Assembly (NCBI RefSeq): GCF_003114815.1
Contig: NZ_BFAZ01000011.1
Coordinates: forward strand, 1-64,000
Direction of reading: 5' to 3'
DNA: 64,000 nucleotides
Origin: Leptospira ellinghausenii
GTDB taxonomy: Bacteria > Spirochaetota > Leptospiria > Leptospirales > Leptospiraceae
A program made the position numbers and the translations under genes. Positions 52,700 to 60,247 of the stretch are shown piece after piece. Below the pieces are notes generated by a model. The model worked only from the letters and a program-made list of their open reading frames with translations. It did not search any database and had not been told where the DNA came from. Each line of letters opens with the position of its first letter. Position 1 is the stretch's first letter.

Positions 52700-52927
52700 T
52701 CATTCAAGAAGTTCTTCAACTCGGGCTAAATTTCCATCTATAAAATGAAATCGCAAGATATTCCCATGACATGCAAATTCTACTCCATCTTCTCCCCATT
52801 CGTGGTATGCAACTTTGGCTTTGCAATTTTGACAAATAGGTATTTCAGACGGCTTTTCAAAATACCTTTCTGCATCTGGTGTAGAAATAAATTGGTCATT
52901 GTCAGACTGTGGAAATAGTTCGATCAT
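52700..52927 (-). CDS. Small zinc-ribbon-like protein after rep
   Basis: About 75 residues from the ATG at 52927, which overlaps the upstream stop (ATGA); a longer start is unlikely. It holds ICQNCKAKVAYHEW and FACHGN: three Cys and two His that could bind one zinc. The coupling to the replication-type gene suggests a regulatory or accessory role in replication. No family recognised. Confidence 0.5.
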   Translation of the reverse strand: MIELFPQSDNDQFISTPDAERYFEKPSEIPICQNCKAKVAYHEWGEDGVEFACHGNILRFHFIDGNLARVEELLE

Positions 52928-53478
52928 AATGGTGCCCAATTTTTCCACATGAGAAAAGCGGATCCTTTCAAATCCTCTGGTCGAGATGCTTTCGAAACTA
53001 AGTCCCAGGTTGAAGGTGATAACCTATCCCTACTCCATTTTAAAAATTCATCCCAGCTCTTTTGTACATTGTACTGTGATTGTACTCTCTTTATAGGAAC
53101 GTTGGAAATTGCAAAGCCTGCCTCGGCACTTTCGCCTACCCTGCTTTTGGTTTTGGGAATATTCTGTTTTGGCGCGGAGGATAAAGCTTTGGACAAAATA
53201 TGATCTTCTTTTTGCACCGATTTTGTCTCAAGAATCGGTATTAGTTTTCTTCGTCTCCCATCGAAACCAGTTTGTTTTACCAAACCCATTTTTTTAAGTT
53301 TGGAAATGATCCTTGAAACCGAGTCCGATCTTACTCCAATTAATTTGGAGAAATGTTCGTTAGATGCGAAACACTCCCCTACCCTATCGAGGGAAACGAT
53401 TTCTGCTAGTAAGACTTTTTCTGTGAGATTCAAAGGCAATACTTCGATCTCAACAGGTATCCATAATCCTGTCCTCAT
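52924..53478 (-). CDS. Winged-helix replication-initiation-type protein
   Basis: A 184-residue protein with an AGAGG Shine-Dalgarno. The N-terminal 75 residues are a winged-helix domain (NLTEKVLLAEIVSLDR, then FSKLIGVRSDSVSRIISKLKKMGLV), as in plasmid and phage initiators with a MarR/RepA-like fold. The remainder is basic and linker-like, ending in a helical domain. It lies next to a repeat-bearing gap and the parB/parA pair; in leptophage LE1 a rep gene sits beside parB and parA and suffices for replication. I infer the same function, not proven by the sequence alone. Confidence 0.6.
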   Translation of the reverse strand: MRTGLWIPVEIEVLPLNLTEKVLLAEIVSLDRVGECFASNEHFSKLIGVRSDSVSRIISKLKKMGLVKQTGFDGRRRKLIPILETKSVQKEDHILSKALSSAPKQNIPKTKSRVGESAEAGFAISNVPIKRVQSQYNVQKSWDEFLKWSRDRLSPSTWDLVSKASRPEDLKGSAFLMWKNWAPL

Positions 53479-53807
53479 AATGATCCTCTTAGGTGGACAC
53501 GCCTACGGCCACGTAATAAATTGATTTTTTGTTTGGATCATTGGATTGATCCAGCTTCACTAAATTGCCAAATTTTCGGAAGTGGCAAGTCTTAGGCGTT
53601 AAGACGGGTACACGGTATATTTAAGAGACATAATAAGTCAAGCACATAATGAGACATAATGGCACAGGTTGGGAGGGAGATGAATTTTGGGAATTGTGTT
53701 TTGGGAGGTTTGAACTTTGCGGGCTTCCGAATTCCCGCATCGTTCGTATCCAGTGAAGCTAGACATGTACTAAGTAGTCAGAAACAAAAAGAAGTACAAG
53801 AAAAAAA
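53479..53807. other. Putative replication origin / partition site
   Basis: A 329-bp non-coding stretch between rep and parB. It contains three closely spaced copies of ACATAAT (two in the longer form GAGACATAAT) at 53628-53660, an inverted repeat GTCTTA/TAAGAC near 53589, a GCGGG/CCCGC hairpin at 53719-53738, and two TTTTGGGA repeats near 53686 and 53699. Such iteron-like and hairpin structures are usual at plasmid origins and parS sites. Function is inferred from context. Confidence 0.45.
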
Positions 53808-54338
53808 TTAAATTTTTGCTAAGTCAGATTTTATTTTTTTCAGTTTCTGTTCTGTTGACTTTTCCTTATCCTTTAGCCAAGTTTTCAATACTTCTCGGTC
53901 CTTCTTGCCTAGGTTCTCTCCAGATGAAAATTTCTTATATAATTCAACTGGAGAAATTGTCGGAGTAACATCCTTTTCTTCTTTCTTGGATTCAGAAATT
54001 AGCTGTAATGCCGATTTCAAATCGGTCACTGTTGACCGATTTAACAAAGACTTGTTTTCAAAAAGACGAATGTATCTTTTGGCTGTAGAGTCTGAAAATT
54101 GTAAATTTTCTTTCATCCAAGGAATCCAATTTCCATGACCGATGATTTTCTTCTGATTTGAAAGTTTTTCTCCAATTAATATCGCGGATTGAATCGCATT
54201 GGATAGATCTTGGATGATGGATTGATGAAGAAGATTGATTTCTGTAACTTCGTCATTTTTGATTTCATTTTTTGGTGTCACGATATGGCCTGGTCGCGCA
54301 CCGACTAAATTAGTTATGAGTTTTTTTCGTTCACTCAT
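53808..54338 (-). CDS. Partition protein, ParB role (DUF3102-like)
   Basis: A 176-residue helical protein coupled to parA by an ATGA overlap. The centre (residues 35-110: IIQDLSNAIQSAILIGEKLSNQKK, GHGNWIPWMKENLQFSDSTAKRYIRLFEN) matches DUF3102-type DNA-binding proteins, which have a helix-turn-helix where the target is a plasmid or phage site. The C-terminus is a Lys-rich coiled coil. It lacks the canonical ParB GxRR box, so it is a ParB analogue that would bind a site in the adjacent gap. Confidence 0.6.
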   Translation of the reverse strand: MSERKKLITNLVGARPGHIVTPKNEIKNDEVTEINLLHQSIIQDLSNAIQSAILIGEKLSNQKKIIGHGNWIPWMKENLQFSDSTAKRYIRLFENKSLLNRSTVTDLKSALQLISESKKEEKDVTPTISPVELYKKFSSGENLGKKDREVLKTWLKDKEKSTEQKLKKIKSDLAKI

Positions 54339-55030
54339 CTCAAAATCTCTTTTGTTAAGTCTGAAAATTCATCCCAAACTTTCTCAGATAGTTTACCATT
54401 TATCGCTGACTTGGCAAATTCTGCTGATTTTGGAATTGATGTTTTTGTCGAAGGGAGTTCAATTTCCGAAATTCTTTCTGAATCCTTCTTCGAAACATTG
54501 AAAGGAACACACACAGGTTCGGTTACGTTGTTTTGCGCACATGCTTCAGCGATAAGCTGATATCCTTGGATTGTCCATCTGGAAAATCCTATCGGGCAAA
54601 TCACATGATCTGCATTGTAAAGTGCTAAATACAATTCGTAAGTCAATGATGGTGGAGTATCAAAAATAATATAATCAAAGTCCAAAGATTTTAAAGCGTT
54701 GTGAAACCTTAAAGCTGTGCCTGGGTTTGCCCCAAACTCATTTTGAGCTTTCGCGAGTTCAGGTGTAGTCGGGACAACGCCGAGACCTGGCTCAACGATT
54801 CTTATCGCATCTGAAATTGAGACCCTTCCTTTTAAAATATTGTATAATGACTTAGATTGAAGTGAATCAAGTTCCTCGTTTCTAAGGAAGAAATCAGTAA
54901 GATTGTTATTTGGGTCCGCATCGATAAGCAAAACTCGCTTTTTTTGTCTCGCAAGGGAGGCCGCAAAATAAATGGCTAGTGTAGTTTTCCCAACTCCGCC
55001 TTTTAAAGATGCAATGGTGATAGACTTCAT
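54335..55030 (-). CDS. parA: ParA partition ATPase
   Basis: A 231-residue ATPase of the ParA/MinD superfamily with deviant Walker A SLKGGVGKTT at residues 8-17, A' motif VLLIDADPNNN at 34-44 and Walker B YIIFDTPPS near 120. It lacks an N-terminal regulatory domain (type Ib-like length). It segregates the plasmid prophage to daughter cells with its ParB-type partner. The reading frame is intact. The gene is transcribed away from the GHKL gene at 55113. Confidence 0.85.
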   Translation of the reverse strand: MKSITIASLKGGVGKTTLAIYFAASLARQKKRVLLIDADPNNNLTDFFLRNEELDSLQSKSLYNILKGRVSISDAIRIVEPGLGVVPTTPELAKAQNEFGANPGTALRFHNALKSLDFDYIIFDTPPSLTYELYLALYNADHVICPIGFSRWTIQGYQLIAEACAQNNVTEPVCVPFNVSKKDSERISEIELPSTKTSIPKSAEFAKSAINGKLSEKVWDEFSDLTKEILR

Positions 55031-55112
55031 CTAGGGATAATTTATATGCTGGAATTCAAATGCAAGGAAAAACGATTTCATTTTTCCATTATAAGAAAAA
55101 TACTTAGAAAAA

Positions 55113-56057
55113 ATGTCTCTTCTTTCCAATATTGAAAAAGTTTTAGCGATTCCAGAAATCCAATCAGACCCATTTGTTTTTGAAAAAAACTTTTTTGACC
55201 CTTCTTTTTGGGTACTTTTTCTTTCCCAAAGGCATGGAATATCTAAGATAAAATTTGATTGGGAACAAAATAGATCTTTTGCAAATACTATTGGTTTGTT
55301 TGGTTTTATTGATCCTCGCCAATCAGTTAATATAAACCGACATTCTGAGGGTAATAAGTATTCTAGAATTCAGAGAATTGATTCAGAGGATCCAAAATCA
55401 GTCGATTTAGCGAATACAGGAATTAATACTTGTATGCGTAAGGTTTTACAAGATTACCCGTTTTTGTTGGTAAGTCAAAGTGCAACCGGACTTTTGCAAA
55501 CCGTCATGGAATTGCATGATAATGTCGCAAGTCACAGTGAATCACAAGGATTTTCATTTTTCCAATTAAGGAAACAAGAGCTTTATTTCTGTATTTCAGA
55601 TTCAGGGAAAGGCTTCCTAAACGAAATCAGATCACATAATATCCCTGGGATTATGTCGCATCAAGAGGCAATAAATTGGAGTCTAAAGAAGGGAAATTCA
55701 ACAAAGAAAGTTGATGATGAATTTGCTCAGATGCTACCTGAGGATGCTTTTATCAATCCTATGAGAGGAACGAACACGTTTCGTAGAAAAGCTGACGGAA
55801 ATCATCACATGGGAATAGGATTGGATATTCTGAAATCATTTTGCTTGGATTCAGGTGGAACATTGGAAATTGCAAGTGGTGATTCCATTTACATTCTAAA
55901 TTCGAGGGGAGAGGAAAATTTTATAAATGGGCCAAAAATAGTTGGCGTAACGATATCTATGTCTATTAATTTGTCCCTAGCCAAGGCTAGACTAGAAAAG
56001 TTGGCGAAATTACCAAATATTTTGCCGTCAATTAAGTGGGAGGTTAGTCATGAATGA
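55113..56057 (+). CDS. GHKL-type ATPase / histidine-kinase-like protein
   Basis: A 314-residue protein with a GHKL fold: N-box ELHDNVASHS at 133-142, G1 box ISDSGKGF at 161-168, and GNHHMGIGLDIL at 229-240 as the G2/lid. The N-terminal 110 residues match no domain I know, and there is no H-box, receiver or membrane segment, so it is closer to anti-sigma/SpoIIAB-like or other sensor ATPases than to a two-component kinase. It overlaps the STAS-like gene by eight bases. Pairing of these two suggests a partner-switch module; a defence or regulatory role is inference. Confidence 0.62.
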   Translation: MSLLSNIEKVLAIPEIQSDPFVFEKNFFDPSFWVLFLSQRHGISKIKFDWEQNRSFANTIGLFGFIDPRQSVNINRHSEGNKYSRIQRIDSEDPKSVDLANTGINTCMRKVLQDYPFLLVSQSATGLLQTVMELHDNVASHSESQGFSFFQLRKQELYFCISDSGKGFLNEIRSHNIPGIMSHQEAINWSLKKGNSTKKVDDEFAQMLPEDAFINPMRGTNTFRRKADGNHHMGIGLDILKSFCLDSGGTLEIASGDSIYILNSRGEENFINGPKIVGVTISMSINLSLAKARLEKLAKLPNILPSIKWEVSHE

Positions 56058-56346
56058 AACAGTAAGATTAAGTTTTTCTGGAACTGATTTATCCTCACGG
56101 ACTTATGGCCAAGAGCAAAGGCTAATTCTTGAAAAACTTCTCCAAAATGGCGACAAGGTAACTATAGATTTAAGGAATATAGAATCTATTTCTCATTCTT
56201 TTGCTGATGAACTCTTTGCAGTTTTATATTCAAAAGTAGGGGAGAAGACCTTCTCAGAGAAGATTAACTTTATAGTAAAAAGTGAAGATTTAGTACAAGT
56301 CATCTCTGATTCTATTCGCTATAGATGCAATTTACAAAGCGTTTAA
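56050..56346 (+). CDS. STAS-like (DUF4325) protein
   Basis: A 98-residue alpha/beta protein. Residues 25-70 contain the DUF4325/STAS-like core: strand VTIDLRNIESISHSFADELFAVL, followed by helices, then a closing IRYRCNLQ. It is translated with the GHKL ATPase. STAS-like domains often act as switch partners or targets of GHKL kinases. A serine in SHSF could be a phosphorylation site as in SpoIIAA-type proteins; this is a guess. Its terminator-like hairpin overlaps the end of the gene. Confidence 0.6.
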   Translation: MNETVRLSFSGTDLSSRTYGQEQRLILEKLLQNGDKVTIDLRNIESISHSFADELFAVLYSKVGEKTFSEKINFIVKSEDLVQVISDSIRYRCNLQSV

Positions 56347-56353
56347 CACGCTT
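56337..56353. terminator. Small hairpin between convergent genes
   Basis: AAGCGT-TTAAC-ACGCTT, 6-bp stem with the plus-strand stop codon in its loop, between the STAS-like and SIR2-like genes. There is no good U-run; weak. Confidence 0.3.
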
Positions 56354-56358
56354 AAGCC

Positions 56359-57366
56359 TTATTGATCAATCTCACTCGGGATATAGAATTGATCAACATT
56401 TGAAATATGTTTAACTTCAATGCTTTCTTTTCCAGGGTAGTGATTTTGCTTAATTAGCTGATTGACTCTTCCCAATGCTTGTTCGCTTGAATCTTGAACA
56501 TAGGCCTTTTTAAGTTTCCTAAGCATTGAAAAAATTCTACTGTCTATGAATCTATTGAAAGTGGGAAAGGAGTACCCAATTACTACTAAAACCTCTGTAT
56601 CTGAAATATCCGCAAAAAATTTTTCTCTCTGATTTTTTATTGGCTCATGGCTATCCCAAGCAAAATGGAAATTTAAATCAGCTTCGCTTTTTAACCATTC
56701 TAAAAAAAGTTTTTGGATTTTCTCCGGGTGACGGCTCTCGTTAGGTAAGTGAAAATATGCAGCAGATAAAGAATTCGATAAAATATCATTACCAAAAAAC
56801 TCGGCACCAGCATATCCGTTTAATCTATAAACTTGATTCTTACTAGGAGTATTAGAATGCAAATCAGAGGTTTTAAGTAAAATAGAGTTAACTTCGCTTT
56901 CTTTGAAGTTCGTTAAAGACATTAATGCTTCGGTAATTTGAAGATCGTAATTCCAAGTCGCAATTTTTATCTCGGGATGGAAAGTAACATTTGAAGATTC
57001 TTCATTAAAATTAATTAAGGCAGAAAAAAAACCGAAATATCTCTTATCTACCTTTTTTATGCTCTGTTCAAGTACAATGTAAGTAGCTAAAGTAATCTTT
57101 GCAATTTTATATTCTTGGTATTTTTTTGAAAGAAGTAAGCTCTTCGCAAATATATCGGGAGTACCGTAATCTCGAACCCCGTTGGCGAGCCATTCAAATT
57201 TCTCGATTAAGATATTGTCCGGTGAAAAGCTTATTGGAGTGCTATATCTTTCAGCCAGACCATAACCAAAAGATTTGGTCCATGATCTAATACTATCTTC
57301 CATTTTCGGAACTGTTGATATTGTATTGGCACTAGCCCCAGCGCCCAATAGATAGAGTGTCTTCAA
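56359..57366 (-). CDS. SIR2-like protein, probable phage-defence NADase relative
   Basis: A 335-residue protein, start TTG at 57366 with AGAGG eight bases ahead. Family signs: N-terminal LYLLGAGASA (residues 4-13), the NAD-binding TWNYD at 137-141, and VVIGYSFP near 261-268 followed by NRFID. In the SIR2 family a catalytic His usually sits in a K-L-H-G motif; the matching place here reads RLNGYAG (about 181-187), so Asn replaces His. It may be inactive, or use a different residue. It is a solo gene convergent with the GHKL/STAS pair and sits over the 5' end of a truncated gene, as a recent insertion would. Confidence 0.65.
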   Translation of the reverse strand: MKTLYLLGAGASANTISTVPKMEDSIRSWTKSFGYGLAERYSTPISFSPDNILIEKFEWLANGVRDYGTPDIFAKSLLLSKKYQEYKIAKITLATYIVLEQSIKKVDKRYFGFFSALINFNEESSNVTFHPEIKIATWNYDLQITEALMSLTNFKESEVNSILLKTSDLHSNTPSKNQVYRLNGYAGAEFFGNDILSNSLSAAYFHLPNESRHPEKIQKLFLEWLKSEADLNFHFAWDSHEPIKNQREKFFADISDTEVLVVIGYSFPTFNRFIDSRIFSMLRKLKKAYVQDSSEQALGRVNQLIKQNHYPGKESIEVKHISNVDQFYIPSEIDQ

Positions 57367-57386
57367 AATAAATTCCTCTATTATAA

Positions 57387-57641
57387 ATTTTTAAATCTTC
57401 TTACCATAGAAGATCCTTTTATCAAATTCTCCCAACCAAAAAAGTATTTGTAAATTTTCGTACCAAATGGATTCGTCCGTTCTCCGTGAACGATTTTGCG
57501 GAACCATATCTAATCAAAAAATTCTTCGATGGAGATGTCGAAAAATACAAACTCTTCGATAAAATCCAAAACAGATTTATTGCAGAATCGACAGAAAAAT
57601 CTCTATTAGTCCATGAAATAATCAAAAGAAGTAGAGAATGA
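57387..57641 (+). pseudogene. 5'-truncated gene remnant upstream of the 101-residue gene
   Basis: An 85-codon plus-strand frame with no ATG or TTG start and only one internal GTG (57486, no Shine-Dalgarno). Its translation nevertheless reads like a real protein end (KVFVNFRTKWIRPFSVNDF, ...IAESTEKSLLVHEII). Its stop overlaps the next ATG by four bases (ATGA), the normal coupling in this genome. I conclude that the 5' part of this gene was lost, probably when the SIR2-like gene came in. Confidence 0.5.
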
Positions 57642-57943
57642 TTATGTCACTTAAATGGGACAAATTAGAACATTTTTTTAAAATAAAATTGTTTTGGATG
57701 ATTTCTGTCCCAGGAGCATATTACTATACATATGTGGAGTTAAGTAAAAAGCAGAAGAAGGAGATAGTGAAAGAGGAGCTTTTGCAGTTTGCCAATGCCA
57801 TTCTTTATTCTGAGGGATCGTTAGAAACCCTTATAGAAAAATTTTCCGATAGAATAGGGGAGTTGAATAGTGATGAGCTTCCAAGTTTTTGTTCAAATCC
57901 CCAGAAACCCTCGAATAACAGAGAAAAGCCGATCACGCTCTGA
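57638..57943 (+). CDS. Hypothetical protein, rest of a disrupted operon
   Basis: A 101-residue protein with one hydrophobic stretch near residue 19 (LFWMISVPGAYYY) and a Lys/Glu-rich helical remainder. Its ATG overlaps the stop of the truncated frame. The 3' end overlaps the convergent repressor gene by 51 bases. No family recognised; with its upstream gene broken it may no longer be well translated. Confidence 0.45.
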   Translation: MIMSLKWDKLEHFFKIKLFWMISVPGAYYYTYVELSKKQKKEIVKEELLQFANAILYSEGSLETLIEKFSDRIGELNSDELPSFCSNPQKPSNNREKPITL

Positions 57944-58273
57944 CTTTTTTAATTCTAATATTGCCTGGAGTATTTCTTTCAATTCCGGATCTTTCAATAT
58001 TTTTCTAGTAAACTCTACATCCTCACTGACGGCTTTTTTGGAAATTTGATCCACTTTCTTGGGAAGTTCGCCATTTAGGAGCCATTCCTTGCGATAACCG
58101 AAACGGATCTCAATTAGCGTTGCGACCGGTGATGAAATTTGGCTATCCCCTCTGATATATGCACTTATCGCGCCTTGGGTAATACCAAGCGCTTCGGCAA
58201 TTTTGACCTGGGTATGACCTTCGTTCTTTAATTCAGAGAAAACCTCGAATAATCGCTCACGAACATTGGTCAT
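57893..58273 (-). CDS. Prophage repressor, XRE-family HTH
   Basis: A 126-residue protein with an N-terminal XRE/lambda-repressor-like HTH: HTQVKIAEALGITQGAISAYIRG at about 19-41. The C-terminal 70 residues are helical and lack a Ser-Lys autoprotease, so it is not LexA-cleavable and needs another induction route. It diverges from a Cro-like gene across a 102-bp operator region with clear palindromes, as in lambdoid switches. Hence the best candidate for the immunity repressor. Confidence 0.7.
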   Translation of the reverse strand: MTNVRERLFEVFSELKNEGHTQVKIAEALGITQGAISAYIRGDSQISSPVATLIEIRFGYRKEWLLNGELPKKVDQISKKAVSEDVEFTRKILKDPELKEILQAILELKKSERDRLFSVIRGFLGI

Positions 58274-58375
58274 AAAATAAAATAACCATTATTATTTATT
58301 TTGCTTGCTAAAATAATACTCACTATTATTCTCTTATCAATAGTGGTTATTAACCACTAGAGGATTTAAAATTAC
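58274..58375. promoter_or_regulatory. Divergent immunity operator region
   Basis: Between repressor and Cro-like genes. It contains a 19-bp perfect palindrome TAGTGGTTA-T-TAACCACTA at 58341-58359, an AATAATA-CTCAC-TATTATT inverted repeat at 58312-58330, and a related AATAACCATTATTATT at 58282-58297, whose AACCA/TGGTT halves recur in the palindrome. Two or three operators for competing repressors are likely. Confidence 0.6.
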
Positions 58376-58678
58376 ATGAGCAGTGCAGAGATTCAAGCAG
58401 ATTACAACGAGCTTTTAACTATGTCTCTTGGCCCACGCCGACCTTTCCCGGACGATCCGGATCTCATCAATAGGATGTTATCTCTATTAGGAAAAAACCA
58501 AGAGATGATAGCGCATGAGACTGGAAAATCCAAGCAGCTTGTTTCTGCCTTTATTCAGGGGACTCGCCACAATCCAGACATTGCGCTCTGGTTTGAAAAA
58601 CATGGAATTTATTTAGATAGGGACTATGTAGACCCTCTCTTAGATTCCAGAAGGACAGTAGAGAGGTTAACCGCATGA
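58376..58678 (+). CDS. Cro-like HTH regulator
   Basis: A 100-residue protein with a XRE-type HTH at about 42-65 (NQEMIAHETGKSKQLVSAFIQG). It opens the rightward early operon and faces the repressor across shared operators. The start codon ATG at 58376 has GAGG 13 bases ahead. The stop overlaps the next ATG by four bases. A Cro-type role is inferred from position and fold. Confidence 0.6.
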   Translation: MSSAEIQADYNELLTMSLGPRRPFPDDPDLINRMLSLLGKNQEMIAHETGKSKQLVSAFIQGTRHNPDIALWFEKHGIYLDRDYVDPLLDSRRTVERLTA

Positions 58679-58917
58679 AAACCAAACAATTGTCACCAAA
58701 GCAAATTCAATCTGAACTTTCAAAGATCGGTTTCAATGAGTATGATGTTTTTCTTCGGGTTGGTGGAGTATCTTTGATGCAGGTTAAAAACACGATCAAA
58801 GGAAAATCCAATAACCAATCGATCCTTATGAGATTGGAAGAACTAGGAGTAAAACATGGAAGAACATTTAAGCACGGATTAAGTAAGGAGAATAGAAGTG
58901 TTGGAAAAAGAAACTAA
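58675..58917 (+). CDS. Small early protein, HTH-like
   Basis: An 80-residue, basic protein with a helix-turn-helix-like arrangement (SPKQIQSELSKIGFNEYDVFLRVGGVSLMQVKNTIKG) similar in plan to its neighbour, so it may bind DNA as well. Coupled to the Cro-like gene by ATGA overlap and overlapping the next gene by 20 bases. Function unknown. Confidence 0.5.
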   Translation: MKTKQLSPKQIQSELSKIGFNEYDVFLRVGGVSLMQVKNTIKGKSNNQSILMRLEELGVKHGRTFKHGLSKENRSVGKRN

Positions 58918-59080
58918 GACAATCGTCAAGTTAATGGAAAACGGGAATATCCGCTTATCTGAAGATGGCTTTTTGTTAGGCGAGATGTCAAAAGAAGTTT
59001 TCGAGACTCACTATAAAAGTAAGTTAAAGGGAACAACAGTGTATATGGCCGAAAAAAAAGCTACCAGGTTGACTGCCTGA
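58898..59080 (+). CDS. Small early protein
   Basis: A 60-residue protein from GTG at 58898, with AAGGAG seven bases ahead. Short strands and helices, no motif. The last codons lie in the stem of a terminator. Function unknown. Confidence 0.45.
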   Translation: MLEKETKTIVKLMENGNIRLSEDGFLLGEMSKEVFETHYKSKLKGTTVYMAEKKATRLTA

Positions 59081-59089
59081 TAGCTTTTT
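59055..59089 (+). terminator. Intrinsic terminator ending the regulatory early transcript
   Basis: AAAAAGCTACCAGG and CCTGATAGCTTTTT, 14 positions with one mismatch, seven-base loop, T5 at the end. It would act in both directions. It covers the 3' end of the 60-residue gene and separates it from the recombination operon, and may serve as an antitermination point. Confidence 0.65.
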
Positions 59090-59172
59090 CCAGAGAAGAA
59101 AAGTTTTAGCTAAACTCACTTCTCTATTTTTAAAAATACAAGTCAACAAAAATTTAATAGGAGAAGTTAGAG

Positions 59173-59367
59173 ATGCTTAAATCTGAAAGTTTATCTCAAA
59201 ATATTGATCAAGAAATATTTTCCGTAAGGAATGTTTACGAAATCTTAATTGATCATAAATATCACCATTCCGAAGCAATCGAATTACTCCAGGGATATGG
59301 TTATCAAACCTACGAACTGGAAGTGGAATTTAATCAAAAATTTGAAATGGAGTTACAACATGTCTGA
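59173..59367 (+). CDS. Small early protein before the SSAP-like gene
   Basis: A 64-residue acidic helical protein with AGGAGAAG ahead of its ATG. It overlaps the next start by eight bases. It has no motif I recognise. Its strong ribosome-binding site makes it the entry cistron of the recombination operon. Confidence 0.5.
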   Translation: MLKSESLSQNIDQEIFSVRNVYEILIDHKYHHSEAIELLQGYGYQTYELEVEFNQKFEMELQHV

Positions 59368-60247
59368 AACAACTACCACAGAAAATTCTATCTTGCTCTC
59401 AAATGGCGAGATCAATCCAAGTGCTTACGCAAAGGATCCAATCGAGAAACTAAAGAACCTTCGCACATTGTTTCCACCAGAGAAATATAATATCGTTATG
59501 TTCTCTCAGTTTCTTATGAATTCTCTCCCGGAAGGGATCTCACTCAAGCCACAGTTTGTTACTGTTAGCGATGACGATCTTTGGGACGAAAAAAATGCAT
59601 CAGGTGTTAAACTAACTGCGGGCCATGTTATGTTGAAATCCGAAAAGGTGATCAATATCGCTCAAGCAATCGGACTCCGGCTAGAAAAAGTTTTGGAAGA
59701 AGAAACAATACTCAATAAAATCCCTCACCTTCGAATTGAATACGTTGCCTCTCTCCGTTTACCAGATGGCACAATAGTGAAATCATCGCCAGTTGGCAAA
59801 AGTCTACCCATTACTACAAAGGATGGCTCAAACCAAGCCCACATTTACGAGAACGTAGATCGAAAAGCAAAGAGAAATGCGATCAAAGAAATGCTCGCAA
59901 TACCCACCCAGATGAAAAGGGAAGAAGCGCAGAAAATGTGGGTTTGTGTGAGAGCTGTTGTTGGTGATGGATCTACTGAATCTCAAGAAGTGGGAAAAAC
60001 CATCGAGGCGTCTGCGACCGTTGCAACAGAGAACCTTTATGGAGATCCTACTCCAACAGTCCTGAAACCTTACACGGCCCAGGAATTTCAATCTTGGATT
60101 AAAGAATGCAATACCCAGGCACGTTGGGATGAACTTCGAGATTCACTATCAAGAGATATCATCGAAGAAGAATTAACTTTTCTAGGATTGAAAACATTAC
60201 TCGCAAACAAATATCGCGAATTGAAACCAAAGGAGCAGAAGCTATGA
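59360..60247 (+). CDS. Putative single-strand annealing (RecT/Rad52-type) recombinase
   Basis: About 295 residues from the ATG at 59360, within the end of the previous gene; an alternative longer frame from 59249 is not supported. The segment HIYENVDRKAKRNAIKEMLAIP near residues 157-178 resembles the 'A-x-T/RKA-x-RRA..' helix of phage annealing proteins, and the preceding domain is a curved-sheet type with 'RLEYVASLRLPDG'. Gene order (before a Mre11/Rad50-like nuclease) is that of phage recombination operons. The assignment is tentative; a RecT-like role is more likely than others. Confidence 0.4.
   Translation: MSETTTTENSILLSNGEINPSAYAKDPIEKLKNLRTLFPPEKYNIVMFSQFLMNSLPEGISLKPQFVTVSDDDLWDEKNASGVKLTAGHVMLKSEKVINIAQAIGLRLEKVLEEETILNKIPHLRIEYVASLRLPDGTIVKSSPVGKSLPITTKDGSNQAHIYENVDRKAKRNAIKEMLAIPTQMKREEAQKMWVCVRAVVGDGSTESQEVGKTIEASATVATENLYGDPTPTVLKPYTAQEFQSWIKECNTQARWDELRDSLSRDIIEEELTFLGLKTLLANKYRELKPKEQKL

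Noticed and set aside
53586..53738. CRISPR-like or tandem array in the rep/par gap
   Set aside because: Repeats are only 7-10 bp, irregularly spaced and without spacers of equal length; iterons are more likely.
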